44,913 nt of DNA from JBKPNX01 sp046732855 (GCA_046732855.1 JBKPNX010000154.1:1-44913); one strand, 5' to 3'. Positions 1 through 8,790 are shown, numbered from the stretch's first letter. Translations and numbers: made by a program. Notes: generated by a model from the sequence alone, not told the origin.

Positions 1-1361
1 GCGTGGAACACCGAATCGTGGGAATCCTTCCAGCCCTGGTTGCTGAGCCCGCGCTCCGTCTGCGCCTCGTACTCGACCAGGCCGTCGCCGTCGCGGTCGC
101 CGCGCTCGTCGATCCAGCGCAACGCCGCCTGGATGTTGGGCCAGATCGTGCGAATGGTCTCGAGATCGCCGGTGCGCTCGTAGTACATCCCGGCCAGCAG
201 CACGAACAGCGGCGTCGCGTCGACGCTGCCGTAATAGAGGCCGAAGGGCACTTCACCGAGCCGCGCCATCTCGCCCTGCCGGGTCTCGTGCAGGATCTTG
301 CCCGGCTCGGCGTCGGCTTCGGGTCGATGATCCTTGGCCTGAGTCGCGGCCAGGAACCGGAGCACACCCTGCGCGATCACCGGATCGATCGAGAGCAGCT
401 GGAGCGCGGTGATGATGCCGTCACGGCCGAATGCGGTGCAGAACCAGGGAATGCCCGCATAGGGGTAGGGGCCCTCCGGGGTGTCGGTGACCAGCATGTA
501 CAGGTCCGCGACCGAGCGGCAGAGCGCCTCATTCAGGATCGCATTCGAGGTGGCCACGGCAGCGGCGCGGGACGTGGCGGTGCGCAGCGCGCGGCGCGCC
601 GAGCGCAGGCGGACGAAAAACCGCTCGGCCTCCGGCGGAGCGGCGGCATCGCCGTCGCACTGCACCGCCAAGAACAGCGACGTGCGCTCGTACGGCTGCA
701 ACGATAGCTGGAAAGCCGCCTCGCCCGGTTCGAGCTGGGTCGGTTTCGGCGCGAACTGGACGACGGTGTGGCTCAAATCGCCGGCCAGGCCGTGATAGCT
801 GAAGACGACCGCGTCCTCCCCTTGCACGGCCGCCGAGATGCGCCCGCGTCGGCGCCGGCGGTGCCCGCGCACCTCGAACAGATCAACGAAATCCACCTGG
901 AACAGCAGAGTGATGCGAATTTCGTGCGCCCGCGTGTCGAAGTTGCGCACCGCCAGGCGCTCGTAGGCGCAACCCGCCCAGATGAACTTCGCCCGGACCA
1001 GGTGAATCGTGTCCTTCGCGATGTCCAGACCGCCGGTCGCGTCGAAGAAGTCGGGATTGGTCAGATCGGCGGTCAGGAGCGCGTTGTTGTCCTGGACGAT
1101 CGAGCTGAGCAGCAACGGGCGGCGGTCGTTGATCAGCAGCTGCAGGCTCGAGAGAAACCGCATGTCCTTGTGATAGAGACCCTCGGGGCTGCCTTCCCCG
1201 GGCACGATGTTGCCATAGTGGTCGAACACGCCGAACGTGTCGCCGTGCTTGAGCGTGCGCGGCCGGCGCTCCTGCAGCGACGACGTCACCGGGATGTAGA
1301 ACTCCACGACCGGGGCACGCAGCAGGGCAGCGGCAGGCGCCGGCTGGTCGGCAGAACTCAT
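1..1361 (-). CDS. Glycogen debranching enzyme / amylo-alpha-1,6-glucosidase family protein, partial
   Basis: The N-terminal 453 codons are present; the C-terminus lies beyond the left edge of the window. The first ~200 residues match the beta-sandwich N-terminal domain of bacterial glycogen-debranching-like proteins (early motif HGDTFGVFDHYGNI, then SPEGLYHKDMRFLSS). An (alpha/alpha)6 glycosidase-type domain follows, with PYPYAGIPWFCTAFGRDG and DGDGLVEYEAQ. Enzymes of this group act on alpha-1,6 branch points or related alpha-glucans; several members are uncharacterised, so the exact substrate is inferred. The start is the ATG 23 bp after the stop of the upstream glycosyltransferase, so the two are probably one transcript acting on the same glucan or storage sugar. 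No signal peptide is seen, so the protein is probably cytoplasmic. Confidence 0.85.
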   Translation of the reverse strand, partial: MSSADQPAPAAALLRAPVVEFYIPVTSSLQERRPRTLKHGDTFGVFDHYGNIVPGEGSPEGLYHKDMRFLSSLQLLINDRRPLLLSSIVQDNNALLTADLTNPDFFDATGGLDIAKDTIHLVRAKFIWAGCAYERLAVRNFDTRAHEIRITLLFQVDFVDLFEVRGHRRRRRGRISAAVQGEDAVVFSYHGLAGDLSHTVVQFAPKPTQLEPGEAAFQLSLQPYERTSLFLAVQCDGDAAAPPEAERFFVRLRSARRALRTATSRAAAVATSNAILNEALCRSVADLYMLVTDTPEGPYPYAGIPWFCTAFGRDGIITALQLLSIDPVIAQGVLRFLAATQAKDHRPEADAEPGKILHETRQGEMARLGEVPFGLYYGSVDATPLFVLLAGMYYERTGDLETIRTIWPNIQAALRWIDERGDRDGDGLVEYEAQTERGLSNQGWKDSHDSVFH

Positions 1362-1384
1362 GAGCACCAGACGCTAGATGGCGG

Positions 1385-2506
1385 TCAGGCGATTCCTTCA
1401 GGTCGCGCTCGAAGGCGATCGCCATTCGCGGCCGTGCGGACGCCGTAACGTACCATGGGCACGGCCACCTGCTCCTCGAGCGCGGACTCGAGCCGATCAT
1501 ACGCGTCCAGGTAGTCCTTGGCCATCCGTCGAGCGGTGAAGCGCTGTTCAAAACGCGCGCGGATCATGCCCCGGTCGAGCCAATCCAGCTTTTCCACGGC
1601 ATCGACCGCGCCGGCCACGTCATCGACCAGGAAGCCCGTCCAGCCGTCTTCGATCACCTCCGGCACCGAGCCACGCCGATACGCGATCACCGGCGTCCCG
1701 CTCGCCATCGCCTCGATCATGACCAGCCCGAACGGCTCGGGCCAGTCGATCGGAAACAGAAGCGCGCTGGCGTTGCCCAAGAATGCGCCCTTGTCCTGCT
1801 CATCGATCTCGCCCACGAACTCGACCAGCGGGTCCCGCAGCAGCGGCCGGATGACCTGGTCGAAATAAGCCTGATCGGCGCGATCGACCTTGGCTGCGAT
1901 CTTGAGCGGCACGCCGGCGCGGCGCGCGATCTCGATCGCGTGATCGGGTCGCTTTTCCGGGCAGATCCGCCCGAGAAAGGCGAGATACCCGCCGTGGGCG
2001 TGCGGCGAGAACGGGATCAGGCGCGGCGGCAGCCCGTGGGGCACCGTGGCCAGCCAATTCCAGTGCGGGCGCGGGCGCCGCTGATCGTCCGAGATCGATA
2101 CCAGCGGGTATTCGGGGAACGCGCGATAGGCGACCGCGAGATCGGGCAGGTCGAGGCGGCCATGCTGCGTCGTGAGGGTACGCCCCGCGAATCCGTGAAA
2201 CAGCGGGAAGTGCAGATAATCGATATGGAAATGCATGACATCGAACTCGGCGGCGCGCCGGCGCAACCGGTCGAGCATGACCATGTAGTACGGCAACGGA
2301 TCCCGCACCCCGGGATCGAGCCTCAGCGCTCGTTCCGAGCATGACACCAGTTCCGCCGAGGTCAGGGAGTCGCCGCTCGCAAATAAGGTGACCTGATGAC
2401 CTTGGCGGACCAGCTCCTCGGTCAGGTACGACACGATCCGTTCGGTGCCGCCGTACAGCCGGGGTGGAACGCTTTCAATCAGTGGCGCAATCTGCGCAAT
2501 GCGCAT
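1385..2506 (-). CDS. Glycosyltransferase family 4 protein
   Basis: A 373-residue GT-B glycosyltransferase. The N-terminus (MRIAQIAPL, then PPRLYGGTERIVSYLTEELVRQGHQVTLFASGDS) is the acceptor-side Rossmann fold. The C-terminal half has the GT4 donor-site signature: FLGRICPEKRPDHAI, then WPEPFGLVMIEAMASGTPVIAYRRGSVPEVI with the EX7E glutamates. I chose the second in-frame ATG because GGAGG lies 8 bases upstream of it, whereas the first ATG contains that Shine-Dalgarno. It probably transfers a sugar from a nucleotide sugar; acceptor unknown. It is followed at 23 bp by the debranching enzyme, which suggests glucan or compatible-solute metabolism. This pairing is common, but its role here is inference. 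Confidence 0.9.
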   Translation of the reverse strand: MRIAQIAPLIESVPPRLYGGTERIVSYLTEELVRQGHQVTLFASGDSLTSAELVSCSERALRLDPGVRDPLPYYMVMLDRLRRRAAEFDVMHFHIDYLHFPLFHGFAGRTLTTQHGRLDLPDLAVAYRAFPEYPLVSISDDQRRPRPHWNWLATVPHGLPPRLIPFSPHAHGGYLAFLGRICPEKRPDHAIEIARRAGVPLKIAAKVDRADQAYFDQVIRPLLRDPLVEFVGEIDEQDKGAFLGNASALLFPIDWPEPFGLVMIEAMASGTPVIAYRRGSVPEVIEDGWTGFLVDDVAGAVDAVEKLDWLDRGMIRARFEQRFTARRMAKDYLDAYDRLESALEEQVAVPMVRYGVRTAANGDRLRARPEGIA

Positions 2507-2797
2507 TCTGTTTACCTCCACGCGTTCGGTTTCCGCGTGAGGAAACGCTTGGCCGTGCGGTTCGATCCTTTGGGCCTGCGGTCGCTGTGATTTTGGGGGC
2601 CGCGCCAGCTGGGTCGCGGCCGCGCGCGGCGCCCTAGATGGGTTTGGTGCGCGCGCGCCGCAAGAGGCTGGTACCCACGCGCCGGCGGGCCTGCGCCAGC
2701 GGTTTGGGCTCGTACGATAGCGGATTGGCGGGCTCGCCCGGCGAAGGGCGGTGGGCGGGTCGGAACTGAGAGTTCCTCCAGGCGGAGCCGGGCCCCT

Positions 2798-3349
2798 CTA
2801 GCGCTTTATCCTGGCGAGCGCGGCGATGACGGCGGAAAAGCGCGTCCAGAACAGGCGGGGCGACCAGGGCGCGACCTGGCTGGCAGGAGCGACGGCGGGA
2901 CGGCGCAGCATGCGGCGTCGCCAGGGCGACTTCGGCGGCGCTTCGGTCAGCGCGGCGCGTCGGGCGGAAACGGGTCTTGTCGCGGCCACGCGCCGCCGCA
3001 CCAGCAGCGGATGGCTCAACGCGATCTCGTAAGGCAGATCAAGGTCGAGCCCGCGGCCGGGTCGCGCGAGCCGATAGAATACCGGAGCGTTGCGCCGGAT
3101 GCCGGCCTTGCGTCGCTCCAGGTGCGGGAACTCGGACGCGCAGACCCGTTCGGCGATCACGCTGAGCCCGATCCGCCGGGTGGGCTTGGCGCGCAGCTTG
3201 GCGACGTAAGCGTGATCCGGGTGCTCGGCGAGCGTTTGCTCCAGCGCCTGCCCGGCGGGCACCCAGCCGCCGTCCTGGCCGAGCCGCTCCGCCGTGCGTA
3301 GGACGAGCCGCGCGAAGTCCTCGGCGTCGCGGGCGAGCGACCAAGCCAT
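2798..3349 (-). CDS. Hypothetical protein (183 aa), basic C-terminus
   Basis: I do not recognise this family. The product begins MAWSLARDAEDFARLVLRTAERL and has a central segment with conserved-looking aromatic and charged residues (EHPDHAYVAKLRAK, FYRLARPGRGLDLDLPYEIALSHPLLVR). The tail is very rich in Arg, Pro and Ala. No signal peptide or clear membrane segment is visible. The start was placed at the second ATG because GGAGG sits 8 bases upstream; this good ribosome site is the main reason to accept the gene. It stands alone, with about 290 bp of apparently non-coding DNA on each side. The 291 bp between it and the glycosyltransferase show no gene or clear promoter. Confidence 0.5.
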   Translation of the reverse strand: MAWSLARDAEDFARLVLRTAERLGQDGGWVPAGQALEQTLAEHPDHAYVAKLRAKPTRRIGLSVIAERVCASEFPHLERRKAGIRRNAPVFYRLARPGRGLDLDLPYEIALSHPLLVRRRVAATRPVSARRAALTEAPPKSPWRRRMLRRPAVAPASQVAPWSPRLFWTRFSAVIAALARIKR

Positions 3350-3637
3350 GCGGCGTTCCTCCATGTGCCGTGCCGCCTCGCGGGCAGGCTGCGGCCGATG
3401 CAGGCTAATGCCGCGCTGCTTAATTCACGGTTACCGGCGCAGATACAGGCACCCGCGGCTGCCGATACGCAAGCCGTCATCAGGGCTCGTCCGACCTCCG
3501 GGGGGCCCGGAACCCGTGCGGCGACCCCGGCGTTTCTGATGAACGGCTGACGCCGGCTGGCAAGCCGGCATCGTGCGGCGGAGCGGCCCCCATGTCTGCT
3601 GAGCGGGCTGACTCGGAGTTCTTCGGGGGGCAGAAAC

Positions 3638-4051
3638 ATGGACTTACGACCGATCGCGAGCCTGCTGGTCCTGATCGGCGCCGCGCAACCCGCGGCGGCG
3701 CAGCAGGTGATCGGCAATGCCGATGCTGGGCATGAGCTCGCGTCCAAGCTGTGCAGCGCCTGCCATATCGTCGGCAGCGAGCAGGCGGGCAGCGATGTCG
3801 CGCCGCCGTTTCCGGTGATCGCCCGAGATCCGGGAATTTCGCTGACCGCGTTGCACGGCTGGAAGGGTCCCGCGCACCCGATGCTGCCCAACCTCGCGCT
3901 GACCGCCCAGCAGATCGCCGACATCAACGCCTATCTCGACGTGCTGCACGGCGACCAGGCGCCGCGGGTAAAGACCGAGGAGCCGCCGCCGGCGCTCGAG
4001 GCAGCACCTCCCGAAAAGCTCGGCGCGCCGATCAAACCGTCGGGCCAGTAA
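3638..4051 (+). CDS. Small class I cytochrome c, periplasmic
   Basis: A 137-residue secreted c-type cytochrome. A signal peptide (residues 1-22, cut after AAAQ) is followed by one haem-binding CSACH at 39-43. The likely axial methionine is Met82 in the HPMLPNL segment, and an alpha-helix ends the fold (QQIADINAYLDVLHGD). A Pro/Glu-rich tail of about 30 residues follows. The length is typical of monohaem cytochromes that accept electrons from periplasmic dehydrogenases. A strong purine-rich Shine-Dalgarno precedes the ATG. It is not adjacent to an obvious donor here; PQQ dehydrogenases and a molybdenum hydroxylase elsewhere in the window are possible partners, but that is inference. Confidence 0.88.
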   Translation: MDLRPIASLLVLIGAAQPAAAQQVIGNADAGHELASKLCSACHIVGSEQAGSDVAPPFPVIARDPGISLTALHGWKGPAHPMLPNLALTAQQIADINAYLDVLHGDQAPRVKTEEPPPALEAAPPEKLGAPIKPSGQ

Positions 4052-4080
4052 CCGACCACCGGGCACCTCGCGCGCCGACA

Positions 4081-4112
4081 GGCGCCGCTTCGCGGCGCCC
4101 GGCTTCGCCGGG
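4081..4112. repeat. Two adjacent GC-rich hairpins with identical TTC loops
   Basis: Just 3' of the cytochrome c gene, GGCGCCGC-TTC-GCGGCGCC is an 8-bp perfect stem. The sequence continues directly into CCCGGC-TTC-GCCGGG, a 6-bp perfect stem. There is no T-tract, so this is not a textbook intrinsic terminator. It may be a 3' stabilising or REP-like structure. The rest of the 288 bp before the next gene shows no gene or other signal. Confidence 0.5.
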
Positions 4113-4339
4113 TCGCGGGCACGCAGTGGGCGGCTCGCGCGACCACACTCTGGGCCTGATCCTCCAGCGTGAATTCGCTATGCTACGGCCGCGCGCAGCG
4201 GTAGCGCTGGAGCGCCACGCGCTGGTGGTGATCGGGCGAAGATGCTTTCCGAGGTACCGGCACGCGGACGAGCGCCGGCAGTGCAGGCGGCGGTCGCGGC
4301 CGGCGGCACCGGCGTGAGTGATCATCAGGGAGAACGGCC

Positions 4340-5269
4340 ATGAGAAGGCGGACCACGGCCATCCAGCTCGTTACCGCCGCGCTGTGCCTTATCGGGTCGC
4401 TCGCGAGCCCGCCTGCGGCGGCGCGGGACACCAACGGCATCGTGGTCTACGAGACCGACTTCGGGCTGAAGGACGGCGCGGTGTCGGCGATGCGCGGCGT
4501 TGCGCTGTCGGTCGATCCGACGCTCCGGCTCGAGGACCTGACCCACGAGATCCCGGCGTTCAACATCTGGGAGGGCGCGTATCGCCTCAACGCCACCGCG
4601 CCCTACTGGCCGCCCGGCACCGTGTTCGTCTCGGTGATCGACCCGGGCGTCGGCACGGAGCGCAAGTCGGTCGTGCTCAAGACCAAGTCTGGCCATTACT
4701 TCGTCAGCCCGGACAACGGCACGCTTACCCTGGTCGCCGCGCAGCTCGGAATCGAGGCGGTGCGCGAGATCGACGAGAGCCGCTTTCGCCGGCCGGGCTC
4801 GGAGCAGTCCTACACCTTCCACGGCCGCGACGTGTACAGCTATGCGGCGGCCCACCTCGCCTCGGGCCGGACCGGGTTCGATGAGATCGGCCCGGCGCTG
4901 CCGCCCGCCGTCGTGACGATCGACTATCAGAAGCCCGAGATCCAAGGCGACACGGTGCGCGGCAACATCCCGGTGCTCGATGTCCAGTATGGCAACGTCT
5001 GGACCAACATCGACCGGGCGACCTTCGAGCGTCTCGGCGTCGCGATCGGCGAACGGGTTGCCGTACGTATCCGCAAGGGCAGCGCGGAGGTGTTCAAAGG
5101 CGCCATGCCGTACGTCGCGACGTTCGGCGACGTGCCGATGGGCGAGACGTTGCTCTATCTGAACAGCATCGACAACGTGGCGTTCGCGATCAACTGGGGC
5201 AATTTCGCCGAGACGTACGTGATCGGCTCGGGGCCCGAGTGGGGCGTCGAGGTGACCAAGAAGCAGTAG
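4340..5269 (+). CDS. Secreted SAM hydrolase / adenosyl-hydroxide transferase (DUF62)
   Basis: A 309-residue member of the SAM hydroxide adenosyltransferase family, which converts S-adenosylmethionine plus water to adenosine and methionine. The family core is clear: ETDFGLKDGAVSAMRGV, DLTHEIPAFNIWEGAY, then VSVIDPGVGTERKSVV and SPDNGTLT. The hydrolase triad Asp-Arg-His is visible as Asp101, Arg108 and His161 (TFHGRD), which argues against a halogenase. Unlike most family members it starts with a signal peptide (RRR, hydrophobic stretch 8-24, cleavage near AAARD), placing it in the periplasm, where SAM should be scarce. The ATG has GGAGAA upstream. Family assignment is firm; the periplasmic role is unexplained. 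Confidence 0.88.
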   Translation: MRRRTTAIQLVTAALCLIGSLASPPAAARDTNGIVVYETDFGLKDGAVSAMRGVALSVDPTLRLEDLTHEIPAFNIWEGAYRLNATAPYWPPGTVFVSVIDPGVGTERKSVVLKTKSGHYFVSPDNGTLTLVAAQLGIEAVREIDESRFRRPGSEQSYTFHGRDVYSYAAAHLASGRTGFDEIGPALPPAVVTIDYQKPEIQGDTVRGNIPVLDVQYGNVWTNIDRATFERLGVAIGERVAVRIRKGSAEVFKGAMPYVATFGDVPMGETLLYLNSIDNVAFAINWGNFAETYVIGSGPEWGVEVTKKQ

Positions 5270-5319
5270 GCGCCGCGCGCTCCTGTGTCGGGATCGCGTA
5301 GCTGCAAGGGAGGCCAGCC

Positions 5320-5775
5320 ATGCCCGTCGAGTTCCATGTGCTTTCGTTCAATCACACCGCCTTCACCGTGTCCGACCTGGATCGGGTGATCCCGTTCTTC
5401 TGCGATCTGCTCGGGTTCGAGCTCGCCTCCCGCGCGCCGCGCGACCCGCGCCTGATCGAGCGCATGACCGCGCTGGACGGCGTCGACATCGAGATCGCGT
5501 ACGTCAACGGTCCGGGGCACCGGATCGAGCTGATCCAGTACAAGGCGCCGGCCGATCGTGAGGTGGTCGTGCCGCGTCTCTGCGATGCCGGCGCCGCCCA
5601 CGTCGCGCTTGACGTCAGTGGCATCGAGGCGCTGGTCGCCGCCTCGCCGGCCTACGGGTTCGCGGCGGTCGGCGAGATCATCACCATCGACGCCGGGCCC
5701 AACCGGGGCAGCAAGGTCGTGTACCTGCGCGGGCCCGACGGGATCACCGTCGAGTACCTTGAAAAGGGGTCGTGA
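5320..5775 (+). CDS. VOC superfamily (glyoxalase/methylmalonyl-CoA epimerase-like) protein
   Basis: A 151-residue vicinal-oxygen-chelate protein with two beta-alpha-beta-beta-beta modules. The four expected metal ligands can be placed: His12 (NHTAFTV), Glu70 (HRIELIQY), His94 (AAHVALDV) and Glu145 (ITVEYLE). The fold and length resemble methylmalonyl-CoA epimerases, glyoxalases and small dioxygenases; the substrate cannot be read from the sequence. GGGAGG lies 7 bases before the ATG. It starts 50 bp after the SAM hydrolase on the same strand and could be cotranscribed. No signal peptide, so cytoplasmic. Confidence 0.85.
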   Translation: MPVEFHVLSFNHTAFTVSDLDRVIPFFCDLLGFELASRAPRDPRLIERMTALDGVDIEIAYVNGPGHRIELIQYKAPADREVVVPRLCDAGAAHVALDVSGIEALVAASPAYGFAAVGEIITIDAGPNRGSKVVYLRGPDGITVEYLEKGS

Positions 5776-5992
5776 CCGCAGCCCGCCGGTCCACCGCGCC
5801 AGGCGGCCAGCGCAAGGCGACTTCGCGCGCGGCTCGTAGGTGATGGTCGGGGGAAGCAGCTGGCCGATAGCTGCGGTCAAAAGCGACGATCGGGCCCCGG
5901 AACCCGCGGGCGTGGTCACTCCGGCATTAGCGGTTCCTTATCGATGGTCCGTCCAGAATGGGCGCGAGTCTCATCCGGGGGCGAGGCGCGCC

Positions 5993-6718
5993 ATGTTGCG
6001 ATGGGCTTACGGCTATCTCGCGATGGCGGTCGTGGTGGCGATCGGCTTCGCCGTGGTGCAGGGCAGCCATCGGGTCGAGCGTCGCGTCGTGACGCCGGCA
6101 ACCGAGCAGGCCGCGACCGGGGCAGGCGATGTCGGCACCGATGAGGCGGAGCTCGAGGACGAAAGCGAAAGTCAGGTCGAGGACGACAGCGAGTTTCAGG
6201 ACGACAGCGGTCCGGCCGACGACGAGTTTCAGGACGACGGTGCGCTGCAGAACGACAGCCCTGCCGAAGACTCAGGCGAGTGGGAGAACCAGGGCGGATC
6301 GGAGGATCAGGGCGAGTGGGAGGAGGAGGGCAGCGTCGATCAGGAAAGCAATCTCGAGTACGTCGTCCAGCCCGGCGCCGGCGGCCATTATGTGGTCGAG
6401 GCCATGGTCAACGGTGCGCCGCTGACTTTTCTAGTCGACACCGGCGCTTCGGACATCGTTCTCACCATGGCCGACGCGGAGCGCCTCGGCCTTCACCCAG
6501 GCAGCCTCCATTTCACGCAGCGTTTCGCCACGGCCAACGGCGAGGTCCGCGGTGCGCCGGTGGTCCTGCGCGAGATCCGGGTCGGCCAGTTCAGCCTGTA
6601 CGACGTGCCCGCCTCGGTCAACGAGGCCCCGCTCCGGGTATCGCTCCTGGGCATGAGCTTCCTTCAGAAGCTGAACGGCTACAGCGTGGACAACGGCCGT
6701 CTTATTCTGCGCTGGTAG
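5993..6718 (+). CDS. Membrane-anchored retropepsin-like aspartic protease with acidic linker
   Basis: A 241-residue protein. An N-terminal membrane anchor (residues 5-23) is followed by a strikingly acidic low-complexity segment (about 46-121, made of Asp, Glu, Gln, Ser and Gly, with FQDD repeated). The C-terminal domain is a clan AA aspartic protease domain (TIGR02281-like) with the active site LVDTGASDIVLT (Asp149). One protease domain per chain means it should dimerise, as retropepsins do. The domain probably lies in the periplasm, held off the membrane by the linker. I chose the ATG at MLRWAYG, with a GGCGAGG ribosome site, over an upstream in-frame ATG that would add 51 atypical residues. 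Substrate unknown. Confidence 0.82.
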   Translation: MLRWAYGYLAMAVVVAIGFAVVQGSHRVERRVVTPATEQAATGAGDVGTDEAELEDESESQVEDDSEFQDDSGPADDEFQDDGALQNDSPAEDSGEWENQGGSEDQGEWEEEGSVDQESNLEYVVQPGAGGHYVVEAMVNGAPLTFLVDTGASDIVLTMADAERLGLHPGSLHFTQRFATANGEVRGAPVVLREIRVGQFSLYDVPASVNEAPLRVSLLGMSFLQKLNGYSVDNGRLILRW

Positions 6719-6780
6719 CGCGCGGTCGGCCGGCACCCCCGTCGGATCACGCCCTCCGGGCGGAGCGAAGCACGGCACGA

Positions 6781-7065
6781 CTACTGCGCGGCCCTGGGCG
6801 GGCTCGCTGAGTTCGGCTCCTTGATCACCGCGCCGGGTTGCCGGGGCGGTTCGCGCTCGGCCTCCTGCGCTGCCTCCCTCGCTTCCTTCGCCGTTCTGTC
6901 CGCCGCTCCGCCCACCGCCTCGGCAGCCCGCTCGGCGCCGCGCATGACCAGAGCGGTCAAATTGGCCATCCGCACCCGCAGGTCTGCGGGCAGGTCGGGG
7001 TTATAGGCGGTCGCGACAATGCCCACGATCAGGCCGAGGATCAGCCCCCGAAGGAACCTACCCAT
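6781..7065 (-). CDS. Small membrane protein (94 aa), Ala/Glu-rich tail
   Basis: Begins with a glycine-rich hydrophobic helix (FLRGLILGLIVGIVATAY) that is probably a single membrane anchor. An amphipathic, Ala/Glu/Arg-rich helix follows (residues 30-75) with a Pro-rich end. Similar short anchor-plus-helix proteins are common in alphaproteobacteria and have no assigned function. GGAGCAGG upstream of the ATG supports translation. It converges with the aspartic protease gene and lies downstream of the SDR gene on the same strand, 65 bp away. Confidence 0.6.
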   Translation of the reverse strand: MGRFLRGLILGLIVGIVATAYNPDLPADLRVRMANLTALVMRGAERAAEAVGGAADRTAKEAREAAQEAEREPPRQPGAVIKEPNSASPPRAAQ

Positions 7066-7130
7066 CGCCTGCTCCGGCGCCGCACCAGCGCCGCTCGATG
7101 GCGACTGCCCTGGCCAGAATGCCCGCCGGC

Positions 7131-7994
7131 TCAGCCGCCGACGATCTCGCCGCCATTGGGGTGGAGCACCTGCCCGGTCATGGCCAGGGCGTCGTCGGAG
7201 GCGAGAAAGACGTAGCTCGGCGCGATCTCGTCGGGCTCGGCCGGGCGACCGAGGAAGGTGTCCTCGCCGAAATGCTCCACCCGTTCGGCCGGGAACGAAG
7301 CCGGGATCAGGGGCGTCCAGACCGGGCCCGGCGCCACCGCATTGACCCGAATCCGCCGCTTCTCGAGGTTGGCAGCAAGAGAGCGCGTGAACGCGACGAT
7401 CGCGCCCTTGGTCGCGGCGTAGTCGATCAGGTGGCCGCTGCCCCGGTAGGCCGTAACGGAGGTGGTGTTGATGATCGCCGCCCCGGTCGGGAGGTGCGCG
7501 AGCGCCGCCTTGGTGAGGTGGAAAATGGCGAACAGATTGGTGCGGAAGGTGCGCTCCAGCTGCTCGCTGCTGATCTCCTCGAGCCGCTCCTGCGGATGCT
7601 GCTCGCCCGCGTTGTTGACCAGGAGGTCGAGCCGGCCGAACGCCTCGACGGTACGCGCGACGGCGTCCTTGCAGAACGCCTCGTCGCCGATGTCGCCCGC
7701 GATGACGATGCAGCGGCGGCCCTGCTCCTCGACCAACGCCCTGGTCGACGCGGCATCTTCATGCTCGTCCAGGTAGACGATCGCGACGTCGGCGCCCTCC
7801 TTGGCGAAGCCGATCGCGACCGCGCGGCCGATCCCGCTGTCGCCGCCGGTGATCAGCGCGGCCCTGCCCTCGAGCTTGCCCGCGGCCCGGTAGTCGCGCA
7901 TTTCCGAGCGCGGTTGGGGCACCATCTCCGAGCGCCGACCTGGCTGACGGTCCTGCTCCTGAGCGTGATGATGCATGGACTGAGCTTCCGCCAT
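7131..7994 (-). CDS. SDR family NAD(P)-dependent oxidoreductase (YghA-like)
   Basis: A 287-residue short-chain dehydrogenase with the N-terminal extension (HHHAQEQDRQPGRRSEM...) typical of the YghA/GsiB-like general-stress SDR group. Cofactor motif GGDSGIG at 50-56, NNAG at 126-129, and catalytic Ser178, Tyr191 and Lys195 (YAATK). The C-terminus (TGQVLHPNGGEIVGG) is typical of the family. Presumably reduces a carbonyl compound in the cytoplasm; substrate unknown. The start was moved from an upstream ATG to MAEAQS because GGAAGG lies 6 bases before it and homology begins there. The 220 bp between it and the divergent coxG-like gene probably hold both promoters, but I see no convincing boxes. 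Confidence 0.92.
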   Translation of the reverse strand: MAEAQSMHHHAQEQDRQPGRRSEMVPQPRSEMRDYRAAGKLEGRAALITGGDSGIGRAVAIGFAKEGADVAIVYLDEHEDAASTRALVEEQGRRCIVIAGDIGDEAFCKDAVARTVEAFGRLDLLVNNAGEQHPQERLEEISSEQLERTFRTNLFAIFHLTKAALAHLPTGAAIINTTSVTAYRGSGHLIDYAATKGAIVAFTRSLAANLEKRRIRVNAVAPGPVWTPLIPASFPAERVEHFGEDTFLGRPAEPDEIAPSYVFLASDDALAMTGQVLHPNGGEIVGG

Positions 7995-8214
7995 GACGAG
8001 CCTTCCGCTGAAATTTGACGACGGCCCGGGAATCGCGTTGGGGGCGCGATCCCCGCCCGAGAGTAACGGTGCGCGCGGCGAAGAGTTCACAGCCTCCCTC
8101 GGACGCAGCCGCGGCGGATGCGGCTCGAGCGGCGAGACGGCGCAATTGGTTGCCGATCCCGCGCGAGCCGGTTAGTTTTGCGCCAACCAATCGGGGTACC
8201 GGGGAAAAACGACC

Positions 8215-8790
8215 ATGGACATGACCGGCCAGTACCGCATCCCGGCACCGCGTGAGCAGGTGTGGGCGGCTCTGAACGATCCGGCGATGCTGAAGGCTTC
8301 GTTGCCAGGGTGCGAGTCGCTCGAGAAGCTGTCCGACCACGAATTCGCGGCGACGGTCGTCGCCAAGGTCGGCCCGGTCAAGGCCAAGTTCAACGGCAAC
8401 GTGACCCTGACCAACCTCAATCCGCCCGAGAGCTACACCATCTCCGGCGAGGGCAAGGGGGGTGCGGCGGGTTTTGCCAAGGGCGGCGCGGACGTCCGGC
8501 TGATCGAAGAGGGCGACGTCACGGTGCTCACCTACACCGCCAAGGCCGATGTGGGCGGCAAGCTGGCTCAGCTCGGCTCGCGCCTAATCGATGGCACGGC
8601 GAAGAAGATGGCCGACGAGTTCTTCGACAACTTCAGCCAGCAGGTGGCCGGACCCGTGCCGGCCCCCGCGCCGGAACCGGTGCCCGAGCCGATGCCGCGG
8701 GCGCCCGCCGAAAGCCTGCTCCAGAACAGGTTCGTGTGGGCGGCGGTCGCGATCGTGGTATTGATGATCCTGGTCCTGCTGTTCCGGTGA
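8215..8790 (+). CDS. coxG: CoxG-like SRPBCC protein with C-terminal membrane anchor
   Basis: A 191-residue carbon monoxide dehydrogenase subunit G family protein (SRPBCC/START fold, residues 1-145). It opens MTGQYRIPAPREQVWAALNDP and continues with LKASLPGCESLE, the family hallmark. A proline-rich linker (PVPAPAPEPVPEP) leads to one C-terminal transmembrane helix (VWAAVAIVVLMILVLLF). In Oligotropha, CoxG anchors the CO dehydrogenase to the membrane; this copy has the anchor and lies just ahead of coxS, coxL and coxM, so the same job is likely. A GGGGAAAA stretch precedes the ATG. Confidence 0.9.
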   Translation: MDMTGQYRIPAPREQVWAALNDPAMLKASLPGCESLEKLSDHEFAATVVAKVGPVKAKFNGNVTLTNLNPPESYTISGEGKGGAAGFAKGGADVRLIEEGDVTVLTYTAKADVGGKLAQLGSRLIDGTAKKMADEFFDNFSQQVAGPVPAPAPEPVPEPMPRAPAESLLQNRFVWAAVAIVVLMILVLLFR

